10,675 bases of DNA from assembly GCA_938010495.1 (NCBI GenBank), contig CALLUT010000178.1, forward strand, positions 1 to 10,675, written 5' to 3'. Below are positions 1-8,837 of this stretch, piece by piece. The DNA is from Candidatus Absconditabacterales bacterium (GTDB taxonomy: Bacteria; Patescibacteria; JAEDAM01; Absconditabacterales; Absconditicoccaceae). Position numbers and translations under genes: made by a program. Each line of letters opens with the position of its first letter. Position 1 is the stretch's first letter. The notes under the pieces were generated by a model. That model had not been told where the DNA came from. It worked only from the letters and a program-made list of their open reading frames with translations, and ran no database searches.

Positions 1-1
1 T

Positions 2-499
2 GTATCACGATATGCGATAGTATTTTTTATAATAACGTTTGTTTGAACAATAATGGAATTTCGCCCATCAGGTCTTATGAGAGACGTATGATCAATGTCT
101 TTCTGATTTGCATTGGCATACTTAGCATTATTAGGAGGAGCAAAAATTTGAACTATGATTGTTGTGCTAATGTTACCATTGTTTGATGCTGTTTGGGTAA
201 TTATAGATAGGTTACAAAGAAGAAACAAGAACCCGCTTCATGGTGATTTTAGTCACCTTCATTATAGACTAATGGCTTTGTGATGGAATAGAGATGAAGT
301 TAGAATATTTATACGATGATTATCCCTGTTCTTTGTTATCCTGATGCTTCTTTTGTGAACAGATAGAACATGAAAAGTAATAATATTTGGGCTAATAGCA
401 TTAATATTTTTTGGAGTAAATCGATATCTTTTTTGGAAAAAATGAATGCCGAGCGAATATGATTGGAAAAAATTTACTAAAAAGAAAAAGAAGAAATAA
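2..499 (+). CDS. Phosphoglycosyl transferase of the MraY/WecA (GT4) family, C-terminal part
   Basis: Partial gene; the 5' end lies outside the window and 165 residues plus TAA remain, reading TGA as Gly. This family is an integral membrane enzyme that transfers a sugar-1-phosphate from a UDP-sugar to undecaprenyl phosphate, starting peptidoglycan or cell-surface glycan synthesis. Visible evidence: hydrophobic helices, a DVGSM..GF segment matching the family GD.GS loop, LLGGAKI, LPLFDAVWVII, and the cytoplasmic HGDFSHLHYRL block that corresponds to the HADRSHLHHRL signature of WecA/TagO-like enzymes. A further membrane helix and a lysine-rich tail follow. The lipid-carrier sugar specificity cannot be told. 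Odd points: the usual Gly before the conserved Asp of the GD.GS loop is Arg (AGA), and a CGA at 314-316 occupies a position that is usually Tyr in the last helix. The stop codon abuts the next ATG, so the two genes are probably co-translated. Confidence 0.85.
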
Positions 500-778
500 A
501 TGGATCACATAAAAAATCAATTACAAAAAAGACTAGCCTCTAAAAAAATGACTAGACAATCTATTGGAGCATATATTTTACATCTCCTCAGAAGACATAC
601 TCATTATCCAGAAGAGACAACAGGTAAAATACAAGGTACTATTTTTACCTTAAGAGTTTCATATAAAGAAGATAAAACAATGCTTTTTCACAAAAGAATT
701 GAACTAATGCGTATAGTAAATACTGAACTTACGACAACTTGATACAAAGTGCAGTTAACGGATTTGAGAATACTCTAA
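500..778 (+). CDS. Small protein resembling DUF721/DciA
   Basis: 92 residues, starting at the ATG that directly follows the TAA of the upstream transferase. The TGA at 740-742 is read as Gly and the gene ends at TAA 776-778, so a standard-code reading would lose the last 12 residues. The layout resembles DUF721 proteins: a basic helical N-terminus (LQKRL, RQSIGAYILHLLRR), then a beta segment KIQGTIFTLRVS, a helix RIELMRIVNTEL and a final strand (KVQLTDLRIL). Some DUF721 members (DciA) load the replicative helicase DnaB; that role here is only an inference from this pattern. The gene converges on holA, with the two reading frames overlapping by four bases at their 3' ends. No membrane segment or cysteine is seen. 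It could equally be a lineage-specific small protein. Confidence 0.7.
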
Positions 779-1755
779 ATATTGTATATTGCTTGCTTTA
801 GGCTTACTCGAAATCACTCTGCTGGAAGACGTCATGTTTTTATTGCATGATCTATTTTTACGATTTTTGCGAAAAAAGCAGTTATGCGATCTTCATTTTT
901 GATGTAGATATCACGCATGTTCATTTGTTTCGATACAGCAAATGGAGGAGCTTTTATAGTAGAAGCTATTTCTTTACTATTAGTAATTCATCTTTTGAGA
1001 CAGTCAGTTATTTGAATGATTATTTTAAGACCCCAGTAGAGCATTCATGTGGTTTGGAATATATCTGGTTGGTTAGCCTGCATCTTCGCTATAAAATTGA
1101 TAGTTTTTTCTTTGTCAGTGAAGAGTGTGTCTAACAAGGCAAATGCATTTACTTCTCATTGATGGTAGACAACATCATTAATGTGCTTATCTGTAAGTGA
1201 TGTAAGTCAATGAAATGATGCGTACAGTCAAAGTTTTTCACATTCATGGATGATGTTTCGCACATTATTTCATACTAATTCAGCTATCAATCAAGCTTGT
1301 TGTGAAGAAATTAATCATCAGAGTTGTGTTTTAACAAGCGATGACACTTGAGCTCATTTTATTGGATTGAAGAGTTTTTTTTCACTATTTTTTTCAAAAA
1401 ACTTCCATCATCTTGTTCTTTTGTCTGGCTTATGACAGACTAAGGCAATAATATGGTCTTGTGGAATATTTTCTCGATTTTTTATAAGTCGTTCTTCGAC
1501 AGTATTTTGAATTCATACAGGAATTTTGTATGCAGGATCATTTTCTTTTGGTACTCAATGAATGATGATTAGTTTCTTTTGCGTAAACATTGATCATCAC
1601 ATTACAGTATTTTGGATAGTTGCTAGGTCAATATTATCTCATTTAAATTCAAACAACCCTTGCTCTCAAAATTTTTCCAAAAATCATCCTTTCCACTTAG
1701 AAAGTTCTTGTGTAAGTCCGTATGATTCTTCTCAAGAGAAAAGGAATTTATTCAT
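775..1755 (-). CDS. holA: DNA polymerase III subunit delta
   Basis: 326 residues, ATG at 1755, TAG at 777-775, with TGA read as Gly. Delta is the clamp-loader subunit that opens the beta sliding clamp. Length fits the family (about 330-340). Visible features: an N-terminal degenerate AAA+ start (FLFSGEESYGLTQEL), SMFTQKKLIIIHGVP matching the family's lF..rklvvl segment, NIPQDHIIALVCHKPDKRT, FFEKN, an acid-helix region NIIHECEKLGLYASF (family pattern n-EleKL.lY), then KHINDVV..QGEVNAFALLDTLF and a helical C-terminal domain. It overlaps the upstream minus-strand gene by eight bases, so translation is probably coupled. Four CGA codons occur (residues 89, 94, 166 and 316); residue 94, just before ENIP, is normally hydrophobic. 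It is the only gene in the window ending in TAG. No Walker motif is expected in delta. Confidence 0.82.
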
Positions 1756-2659
1756 TAAATGGTTTGTAAGTGAATTCAATTGCTTTTATATGAGAAAAAT
1801 CTCACAAGTAATCTTTGTATTTTTCTTGTTTCTTTTTTTCATTTTCTCAAAGAAGATTCATTGTTTGCTCATGACTTAATCACTCTAAAATCATATCTTC
1901 ATATGATTTACACAATGACTTATTGGTATCAACTAATCATTTTGCTAGTGCTTGTTTTTCTCTATCTCATAATGGTAATGTGCGTATTTCCTTATTATCA
2001 TTATTGTTATTAAATACAGTTGGATCAAAGATATCATTAATGATAGATAGAGGTATTGTAGGATCTATTTGAATAGTATCCATTTCTGGATTTACATAAT
2101 CCGCATGAATTTTAATATATGTTTCTCATGTAACATCATCGATTCACACAGTAATCTTATCAATAAGACCAAATTCTTGTCAGTTGTCAAATATTCTTTT
2201 TGTACCTTTATCAAAACCAGAGAGGTAGAGATTTTTGAAAAATCTAGAAGTTGCATTTCATGACATGACTGGTTTTCAATGAGCAAGAACCATTCTTTTT
2301 CAGTTTTTTTCTATACAAAATAATTTTTCATCTTCTCATCAAACTATTGATAGTCAATATTTTTCTCAATCAATTTCAATATCTAGAGTATTATTATCTC
2401 AAAATTCTACAGTATTTGGAGAATCTGTATTAGCTTCTATAGATAAAGAATCATGAAGTTTATTTAGTAGATCTGTTTCGCTAAAATCAACATCAGCCAT
2501 TGCTCAACTTGGAGGAATGCTATCTAGTTGATATACCTCTCAATTATACTTCATTATTTCAGCTAAATCAGCCTTACTCATTACTAAGTGGTTACTAGCC
2601 TGAGTTGTTTTGTCTATATCTATTGAAGGAGTTATTGTTAATCCTCAAGCTATTATCAT
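1748..2659 (-). CDS. Unrecognised 303-aa protein upstream of holA
   Basis: The frame runs from ATG at 2659 to TAA at 1750-1748 with TGA as Gly, and overlaps the start of holA by eight bases. I do not recognise the family. The protein is acidic and soluble-looking, with no signal peptide or membrane segment. Its middle is rich in short beta-like stretches with repeated DGEKYG, GGEDEKLF and KNGKRMVLAHGKPV patterns, followed by SRFFKNLYLSGF and TVGIDDVTGETYIKI. The C-terminal 80 residues are charged and probably helical (REKQALAKGLVDTNKSL, ENEKKKQEKYKDYL). A later in-frame ATG (MSKADLAEI, 33 codons in) is an alternative start. I prefer the first ATG because a TATTAT hexamer sits five bases upstream of it and an in-frame TAA precedes it closely. 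The pairing with holA suggests one transcript but does not prove a replication role. Confidence 0.72.
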
Positions 2660-2664
2660 GGGTT

Positions 2665-2670
2665 ATAATA
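2665..2670 (-). promoter_or_regulatory. Candidate -10 element for the unknown protein-holA transcript
   Basis: TATTAT on the minus strand (5 of 6 matches to TATAAT) ends six bases before the A of ATG 2659, leaving a five-base spacer. Transcription would begin at or next to the start codon. No good -35 is visible. It fits the leaderless pattern seen at other starts in the window. Confidence 0.4.
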
Positions 2671-2708
2671 TTATCTAAACAATCAATTGGTTTTCTGTTC
2701 AATTTTGC

Positions 2709-2726
2709 TATACATAGCGATGTATA
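2709..2726. repeat. Inverted repeat in the divergent intergenic region
   Basis: TATACAT and ATGTATA form perfect 7-bp arms around AGCG, in the 120-bp gap between the divergently oriented unknown gene (start 2659) and ychF (start 2780). It could be an operator for a dimeric regulator or a small hairpin. AT-rich hexamers on its ychF side (TATGAT 2725-2730, TAGAAT 2741-2746) are possible -10 elements for ychF, none with a clear -35. No tRNA or other RNA gene is visible in the gap. Confidence 0.35.
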
Positions 2727-2779
2727 TGATACATAATAAATAGAATACCACTTTTTGACTTCATAGCAACATAAAAATC

Positions 2780-3880
2780 ATGGATATTTGAATCGTTTGA
2801 CTCCCTAATGTAGGAAAATCTACATTATTTAATGCATTAACTAATTCATACGCTGCTGATAGTGCAAACTTCCCGTTTTGTACAATAGAACCAAACGTAT
2901 GAGTAGTGGATGTAAAAGATCCAAGAGTAGAAAAACTTGCAGAAATTTCTGGAACAGAGAAATTGATTTATGCAGCAATTAACTTTGTTGATATTGCATG
3001 ACTCGTAAAATGAGCAAGTGCATGAGAATGATTGTGAAATAAATTTCTTGCAAATATTAGAGAAACAGATGCAATAGTACAAGTAGTGCGTCATTTCGAA
3101 GATGATGATGTAGTACACGTAGAATGATGACCTGATCCATTACGTGATGTGGAAATTATAAATACTGAACTTATTATAGCGGATCTCCAAACTGTTGATA
3201 ATATCTTACCGGGTCTTGCAAAAAAATTAAAATCATGAGATTGAGATACAAAAAAACTTGTTTCTGTTTTGGAGCGTATCAAAGCTGCTTTAGCAGAATG
3301 AAAATTAGCAATCGATATAAAAGATGATTTGAATGATGCAGAATTAGAACTATTGAAACAATATAACTTCTTAACGTTTAAGCCATTTATTTATGCATTG
3401 AATGTTTCAGAAGGAAACCTAAAAAATGCGGCATCATTAATTAGTGAATATCAAGAAAAGCTCCAAAAACCTGTAACAATAGTATGTGCTAAATTTGAAT
3501 CAGAAATTATGGAGTTAGATGCAGAAGAAAAAATTATGTTCGTTGATGAGTTGAAGTGATGAACTGATGTTAAGATACCAACACTCGATGATCTTATTGG
3601 ACTGGCTTTTGATACAGTGTGATTGATGTATTATTTTACAACTGGTGTAAAAGAAACAAGAGCATGGACGATCCCTAAGTGATCTACTGCACCTCAAGCT
3701 GCATGAGCTATTCATACAGATTTTGAACGTTGATTCATCAAGGCTGATGTAGTGAGTTATGATAAATTTGTTGATGCTTGATGACGATCTTGAGCCAAAG
3801 AAAACGGTGTTCTAAGACTTGAAGGAAAAGATTATATAGTCCAAGATTGAGATGTGATGTTGTTCAAATTTAATGTGTAA
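2780..3880 (+). CDS. ychF: Redox-regulated ribosome-binding ATPase YchF (Obg family)
   Basis: 366 residues, against 363 in E. coli YchF, reading about twenty TGA codons as Gly. YchF is a cytosolic Obg-family P-loop protein that prefers ATP over GTP and binds ribosomes. Visible motifs: P-loop GLPNVGKST (residues 7-15), the family [12 protein letters not shown] segment, DIAGLVKGAS (71-80, DxxG), NVSE (208-211, the non-canonical G4 that gives ATP preference), and a C-terminal TGS domain with TAGVKE-like [32 protein letters not shown] and [13 protein letters not shown]. The start matches the conserved MDIGIVGLPN N-terminus, and no Shine-Dalgarno sequence precedes it. CGA occurs once (3785-3787, residue 336), where homologues often carry a hydrophobic residue. 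It is separated by 75 bases from the next gene, with a hairpin between them. Confidence 0.97.
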
Positions 3881-3896
3881 TTTCTTATAACTTTTT

Positions 3897-3925
3897 TTGC
3901 ATATATGTCAATTAATCCCTATACT
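3897..3925 (+). promoter_or_regulatory. Candidate promoter between ychF and the Ig-like protein gene
   Basis: TATACT at 3920-3925 (5 of 6 to TATAAT) lies 17 bases downstream of a weak TTGCAT at 3897-3902. A start near 3932 would give a leader of about 24 bases without a Shine-Dalgarno sequence. The element directly abuts a hairpin, so it may be chance AT-rich sequence. Confidence 0.35.
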
Positions 3926-3926
3926 T

Positions 3927-3945
3927 AGAGTACGTTATTTACTCT
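3927..3945 (+). terminator. Hairpin after ychF, possible terminator
   Basis: AGAGTA and TACTCT form a perfect 6-bp stem around the 7-base loop CGTTATT, followed by the T-rich TGTTTTGTT. It lies between ychF and the next gene on the same strand. The stem is short and AT-rich, so termination would be weak. Alternatively it folds in the 5' leader of the downstream transcript. Confidence 0.35.
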
Positions 3946-3955
3946 TGTTTTGTTA

Positions 3956-5650
3956 ATGAGGCGACGACTAAAATTATTTTTATTTTTCCGAACGATGCTT
4001 ATCTTAGCGTATGCTATGATTTTTGTTATCTTGGAAAAAGATGATATACGTACGTTGCATGAGGAAGTTCCTACATTACAATATATTTGAGTATCATTAT
4101 GAATATTTGATAATACATACTTATTAGATGATACGTATCAACTTAAAAAGCAATTACAGTGAAATCTTCAAGAGTTTTTTGAATGGAAGGAAAATCAATG
4201 AGAAGATGTTTGAGGAAATATATTTCTAACACTTGATGAAGATGTTTCATATAAAAGATTATATTCACCATCATATACATTTTCTTGAAAGACGAATCTT
4301 TCTATTGCAAAAATTTCAATTACTCTTTCACATGAGTGAAGAGAATTGGTCAAAACTCGTTCTACAAAAAGAACAGCAGATTGAAGTTGGGAATATAAAG
4401 TAAGTTTACCAAATGAAATGATGTTTGATTGAGAGAACGTATATTTAATTGAAGCTCAAGATATTTCTTGAAAAGTAGTGAGTAAAAAAGTTACTATAAA
4501 TGTAGATTTTAAGCGTATTGAGATAGGTGATAGTACTATTTATGTTGATCCACAATTTATTCCTGATTGATTTGATGAGGATATTTTGCTTTCAACATTA
4601 GATATGAAACAACAAGAAGTTTCATTTATTACATATTGATGTGATGAATCAGATCCAAAAGCCCCAATCTTGTTAGAAAATTCGTTTCAGTTTAGAGAAA
4701 TACCAGCATGTATGACATTTTCTCTTGTAGAAGATTATCTTTTACGGTTTGAATCTGTTTGAAAGCAATGAGATGAGTATCTTTATTCAGTACATTCTCC
4801 AGATGACTGATTGATAGTTGATACATTCCCATTGTATCATCAACATTTATGAAGTGCTTACTATACGTTGTTGTTTCGAGAAAAAGAATTTAATCGTTTT
4901 GCAACATTGTATGCTCATGGTAACGAAGAGCAGTATGTACTTCGTATAGAACGTATTAATTTATGAACAAAACAAAAAGAACTTGAAATCGTTGTAACAG
5001 ACTGAAATCAACTCGTTGCTCAAAATGATAGACAAAAAATACATATGTATCTATATAAAGAACGAGATAGAAAAAAATCTCTTTGATTCCCATGAAACCG
5101 TTATAAATATCGACTTAAATCTTGGAACTGAGAATGGAATTTATTAAATGAATGAGCATTATATTGACTACCTTTGTCTGTATATGCTCCTAGAAAAGAA
5201 TTTTGATCAACATTTACGTTTCGTGTAACACTTGATGGAGATATATTGTATATTGATGATTCAATCAAAGTGACTCAACTAGATATAAATGCTATGTGAA
5301 CCTCATTAAAAGTTGAAGACCGTCCTGTAAATATGGATGATCCTGCTCAATGTCGTTCATTAAATACCGCAATTCATAGAAATCTTATATGAGATGCTCC
5401 ATTAAAATGGTCAAGTTTTGATTATCCAGTGATCGTTGGTGAGTGACGGCATTATTCTTCAGTAAAAATATTCCATAATTGAAAATCTACATGATCTTAT
5501 GCAGATCAACTATATAAATGATATGCGTATTATCGTTTAGGTAAAGAACGTTGAAACCTTGTTCCTTGAGAAAATACTTATACAATCAAATCATATGATC
5601 AGCGATGAAACCAGATATGTGATGAAACTATCCGTTTAAATGTTGAATAA
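3956..5650 (+). CDS. Membrane-anchored extracytoplasmic protein with Ig-like segments, function unknown
   Basis: 564 residues to TAA 5648-5650 with TGA as Gly. It begins with a short N-terminus and one hydrophobic segment (about residues 5-26: FLFF..TMLILAYAMIFVIL), a signal anchor or uncleaved signal peptide; I see no lipobox. The rest looks extracytoplasmic and beta-rich. Residues about 148-182 (KVSLPNEMMFDGENVYLIEA, then a D..GK..SKKVTINV tail) and the last 40 residues (VPGENTYTIKSYDQRGNQI) share the G-x-N-x-Y-x-I...D..G pattern of bacterial Ig-like domains. Four cysteines occur, possibly forming disulfides. Nine CGA/CGG codons are present. Three are at residues 3, 4 and 12, the last inside the hydrophobic segment, where Trp would suit better than Arg. 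The gene ends five bases before the PH-domain gene, so the two are likely co-transcribed. An envelope or adhesion role is a guess. Confidence 0.8.
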
Positions 5651-5655
5651 TACTG

Positions 5656-6216
5656 ATGAAAATTCTTTCTAATTTCGATACAGGTTTAGCAGAAACGCTT
5701 CAAGATGAATTTATTGAATCTTTTGGTGAGGATAAAGTTATTGTAGTGCGTAAGTCAAAATATTATTTCTACAAATTTATGGGACGACCTATGATAGTTT
5801 TTCTTATTTTATTGATGGTTTCAGCATATTTCTTATATACACTGCCTGATCTTATGGTAGAAATTGAAATACTTTTTTGGATAATATTTTTCTTATATCT
5901 CTTGATTATATTGATCAGAATGTCTTCAAAACGGGTAGATTATAGAATGGATTTTTTGATTGTAACACCAAGAGAAGTTATTAAATATAACCAAGCTTGA
6001 ATACTTTCAAGAGACGTAGAAAAAATTCATTCTGACAAAATAAAAACAATTTCGCTAAGTAAACATTGATTTATGCAAAGTTTGCTAAATATTTGAGAAA
6101 TAACTTTCTTGGCAGAATGAGATAGAGATGAGTGAGATATAGTAATGGAATATGTTGATGCTGTTGAGCACACGGAAAAGAAAATTAGGCACGTTTTGGG
6201 TATGGACAAGGAGTAA
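5656..6216 (+). CDS. Membrane protein with bacterial PH-like domain
   Basis: 186 residues; the TGA at 5998-6000 is Gly 115, so a standard-code reading would truncate it at 114 residues. It has a short cytoplasmic N-terminus (residues 1-45), two adjacent transmembrane helices (about 46-65 and 72-88), then a C-terminal domain with the pattern of bacterial PH domains (bPH_2): DYRMDFLIVTPREVIKYNQ, G(I/L)LSRDVEKIHSDKIKTISL, LLNIGEITFLAEG. This follows the family layout D..iVT..r.i...Q.Gif.R....i...I..i......l...G.i.f. Members are small membrane-associated proteins of mostly unknown role. The CGG at 5932-5934 sits where relatives commonly have Trp just before the DY..D strand, which suits CGG as Trp. 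It starts five bases after the upstream stop with no Shine-Dalgarno sequence, implying re-initiation from that gene. Confidence 0.78.
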
Positions 6217-6287
6217 ATAGTATTTTAATCTATTGACATAATATCCAATAAGTTTATTGTAAATTTATTGTATTTTTTGCTTTAGTT

Positions 6288-6293
6288 TATAAT
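6288..6293 (+). promoter_or_regulatory. Consensus -10 (TATAAT) placed for a leaderless transcript
   Basis: A perfect TATAAT ends seven bases before the A of the ATG at 6300, so transcription would begin at the start codon itself. No Shine-Dalgarno sequence is present. The 83-base gap also holds a consensus TTGACA at 6233-6238, but it is too far from this -10 to be its -35; AT-rich TTATTG at 6265-6270 is at the right distance but weak. Confidence 0.55.
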
Positions 6294-6299
6294 CACGCT

Positions 6300-7937
6300 A
6301 TGAAAGTTAGTAAGTCATGAAATTGAACTGCGCATATGAAATCATTTTGAGCAGTTGATTGAAGAGTGACATGATCATGTCATGTATATACATCTTATGT
6401 AGATAAAAAGCCATTTCGTATATGAATGGATTGCTGAATATTTCAATGAAAATGAATGAATTGACTAGAGAATATGACAACATGAATTTCTGAAAAACCA
6501 AACATTCTGTTTCTTTCACATAGTCATTTAGATCATATATGAAGCGTTCCAGTCTTAGTAAAAGAATGATATGAGTGACCAATATATTGAACAAAAGTAA
6601 CGATTGAATGAGCAAAAATTGCATTGAGAGATGCTTTTACGATTATGAATAGACATTGAGATGCACAGTTAGAAGTTAATCTTTCTGCTTTAAAGAAAGA
6701 TCTAAGAAAAAAATGGAAATTCGTGAATGATCATTCAAGAGAAATAGAATCTAAAAAATATATTTATGAAACAACAGTAGATGAGGCTATTGTAAAAATA
6801 TTTTGAAATAAAAATATAGAAAATAAATTTATTGATAATAAGGACCCAGAACAAATACTAAATGCATGTAAATTTGACTTAAAAACTCATAAAATAACTT
6901 GTGTAGGAGATATTGATCAATACATTGTTGAAGACAATTGAAAAGCATATACAAAAGAACATCTTATGAAAACACTAGACCTTCTGAAGCCATTAGATTT
7001 TCATAAACCTATAACTGTTGTATCATGAGATGATAACAAGGTTCAAGTTGAATTGATACCTGCCTGACATATTTTATGATCGAGTCAGGTGCTAATAAAA
7101 GATAAATTATTTGGAGCTACGCGATTTACCGGTGATCTTTGAAGATTTAAAGATCCCCTATATCTTGGTGCTCCATCGCTTACTAATAAATTATGAATAA
7201 AAAATCCTGCAAGAATGATTATTGAGACAACGTATTGAGATCGTGAACATGCTGATAGAGAAAAAGAAACAAAAGCATTAATGAATAAAATAGAAGAAAC
7301 CAAATGACATGTGCTAATCCCGGTATTTGCAAACAACAGAAGCCAAACGTTTCAACAATTATTTGTTCAGAAACATGAAGAATGAACATTTATGCCACCT
7401 CAATGATGAGTGGTTTGTGATGGACATACCTCTAAAAAATTTACAGAATTATTTTCTAAAAGTGAAGAATATAAAGATTTAAAGAAGAATAAACTAATAC
7501 ATTGGGCAGAATGAAAACCAGAAGATAAAATGAGTAGATTATGAAAAAAAGCAATTGTGATAACATCAAGTGGAATGATGACGTGATGAGCTGTTGAACA
7601 ATATATGGATATATTACTTGATCCAAATTCATTGCTTGTAATTACATGATATCAGGCATCAGCAACAGTCGGAGAACAGATCGTCAAAACAGGTAATTTT
7701 ACCAGAAACTGAATAATCAGAGAGGTTAAATGTGATATATTCATTTGTAAATCTTTTTCATCACATGCTGCGCAATCAGATTTATTGCACCTGGTTGAAG
7801 AAGTTAAACCAAAGGCAACTTGCCTTGTTCACTGAGAACTTTCAAGACAAATTATATTCAAAAATGAACTTTTGGATAGAAAACTCACTAAGGAAGTGAT
7901 TATTCCAAGCACTAAATGAGAATCATATTATTTCTAA
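6300..7937 (+). CDS. Metallo-beta-lactamase/beta-CASP ribonuclease (CPSF73-like, COG1236 type)
   Basis: 545 residues with TGA as Gly throughout. This family comprises zinc-dependent RNA endo- or exonucleases. Visible motifs: beta-lactamase core GRVTGSCHV and DCGIFQG (44-50), zinc-binding HSHLDH (74-79), AGHILGSSQ (255-263) with its metal-ligand His, FTGDLGR (276-282) with its metal-ligand Asp. The beta-CASP part has ETTYGDREH (309-317), IPVFANNRSQ (340-349), SSGMMTGGA (423-431), GYQASATVG (450-458), SSHAAQSDLL (487-496) and a final HGE (511-513). These place it with CPSF73/YSH1-like bacterial enzymes rather than RNase J. Compared with such enzymes it seems to have an extra 60-70 residues between D111 and the PLDFHKP block (about 130-215), lysine-rich, of unknown function. 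CGA codes residue 275, in the strand leading to FTGD. The start has a -10 at leaderless spacing. Confidence 0.93.
6367..6382. repeat. 16-bp perfect palindrome inside the beta-CASP nuclease gene
   Basis: TGACATGATCATGTCA is its own reverse complement and lies 67 bases after the predicted transcription start. It encodes part of the conserved VTGSCHV segment, so it may be a by-product of codon choice. An operator or mRNA hairpin is possible but unsupported. Confidence 0.3.
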
Positions 7938-7943
7938 TAAAAT
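7938..7943 (+). promoter_or_regulatory. Candidate -10 (TAAAAT) for the exported-protein gene
   Basis: TAAAAT (5 of 6 to consensus) starts immediately after the stop codon of the nuclease gene and ends seven bases before the A of ATG 7950, the same spacing as at 6288-6293. No -35 is evident. Confidence 0.42.
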
Positions 7944-7949
7944 TGTGTT

Positions 7950-8831
7950 ATGAATAGAGTATCTTTGAACGAATTAATTCCTGAAAAACTTAAAAAACCC
8001 CCCATAAAGCCAATTGTCTTATTTTTACTATTGTCTCTTTTTTCTAATGAGACTTTCGCACAGGCTGTAAAGTGAAATATCTTTTCATCACACAATCAAC
8101 AAAGTGTTTCATGAATTGGGTGAAGAAAAGATCCAATTTTTTGATGATGAATATTTACTAACCATAATAGATTTTCTGCTGATACAAGATTATTGTTTGC
8201 TGCTGATGTTGAAAATAAAAAAATTGAATTTCAACAACGAGAAACAAATGCATGGTTTAAAATTCTGGATGCTGAAGAAGTACAAATTAAAACAAATAAA
8301 ACACATGATTGAGAAACCACAAGAGACACGCTTAATCATTCTGCTCGTAGTTTGAAACTATGAACTACTTTTTCAAAAGGACGTCAAAATCCTTGAGTAT
8401 TACCAAAAATAATGAATTTTGCTTCTGTGCAAATGGTGACATCATTATCATGGAATTTACATAAAGATTATAGTTCTGAATTAAATTCAGCATTGTATTA
8501 TATGAAACAACTAGAGAGTAATGATACTCCCAAAAATCAACAGTATACAATATGGTATTTTGTTCCTGTAAACTATACTTGAAAAAAGACTATGGAAAAA
8601 TCTACTATGTATTTTTCTAGTTGAATAGCATTGGTTATGCTAACTGATGGGGTTACTCCTGATATAACAAAAATTCTTGCTTCTGATAATACTATTTGAA
8701 TTTCATTTAAAGCTTTGGAACGTACTATACAATTAAATTGGAGATCTACATTGAGAAATGCGTTGGATGACAATAATTGATTACAACACAATTGAACATT
8801 AAGTGCTACAATCCCTATACATAAACAGTAA
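7950..8831 (+). CDS. Exported protein of unknown function
   Basis: 293 residues to TAA 8829-8831 with TGA as Gly. The N-terminus is a long signal peptide: a charged region with KLKKPPIKP, a hydrophobic core IVLFLLLSLF (about 22-31) and a likely cleavage after TFA or AQA (residues 37-39). The mature part opens with a Gly-rich run (GIGGRKDPIFGGGIF) and has many alternating polar/hydrophobic stretches (ADTRLLFAADV, QYTIWYFVPVNYTG, MYFSSGIALVML, GTLSATIPI), suggesting an all-beta protein, with no cysteine in the mature chain. I do not recognise the family. Twelve bases separate it from the nuclease gene and 18 from hflX, yet each start has its own -10-like hexamer. The name of the function is open: a surface or envelope protein is the most that can be inferred. 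Confidence 0.75.
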
Positions 8832-8837
8832 CATTAT

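Noticed and set aside
847..2263. Plus-strand open frames across 847-2263
   Set aside because: They lie opposite holA and its upstream gene and give Ser/Phe/Cys-rich sequences typical of antisense frames; the minus strand has clear family motifs.
2660..2779. RNA gene or small peptide in the divergent intergenic region
   Set aside because: No tRNA-like fold or supported reading frame; only an inverted repeat and AT-rich promoter-like hexamers are present.
6233..6238. TTGACA as a -35 box for the nuclease gene
   Set aside because: It is about 49 bases from the TATAAT at 6288, and no good -10 lies 16-18 bases downstream of it.
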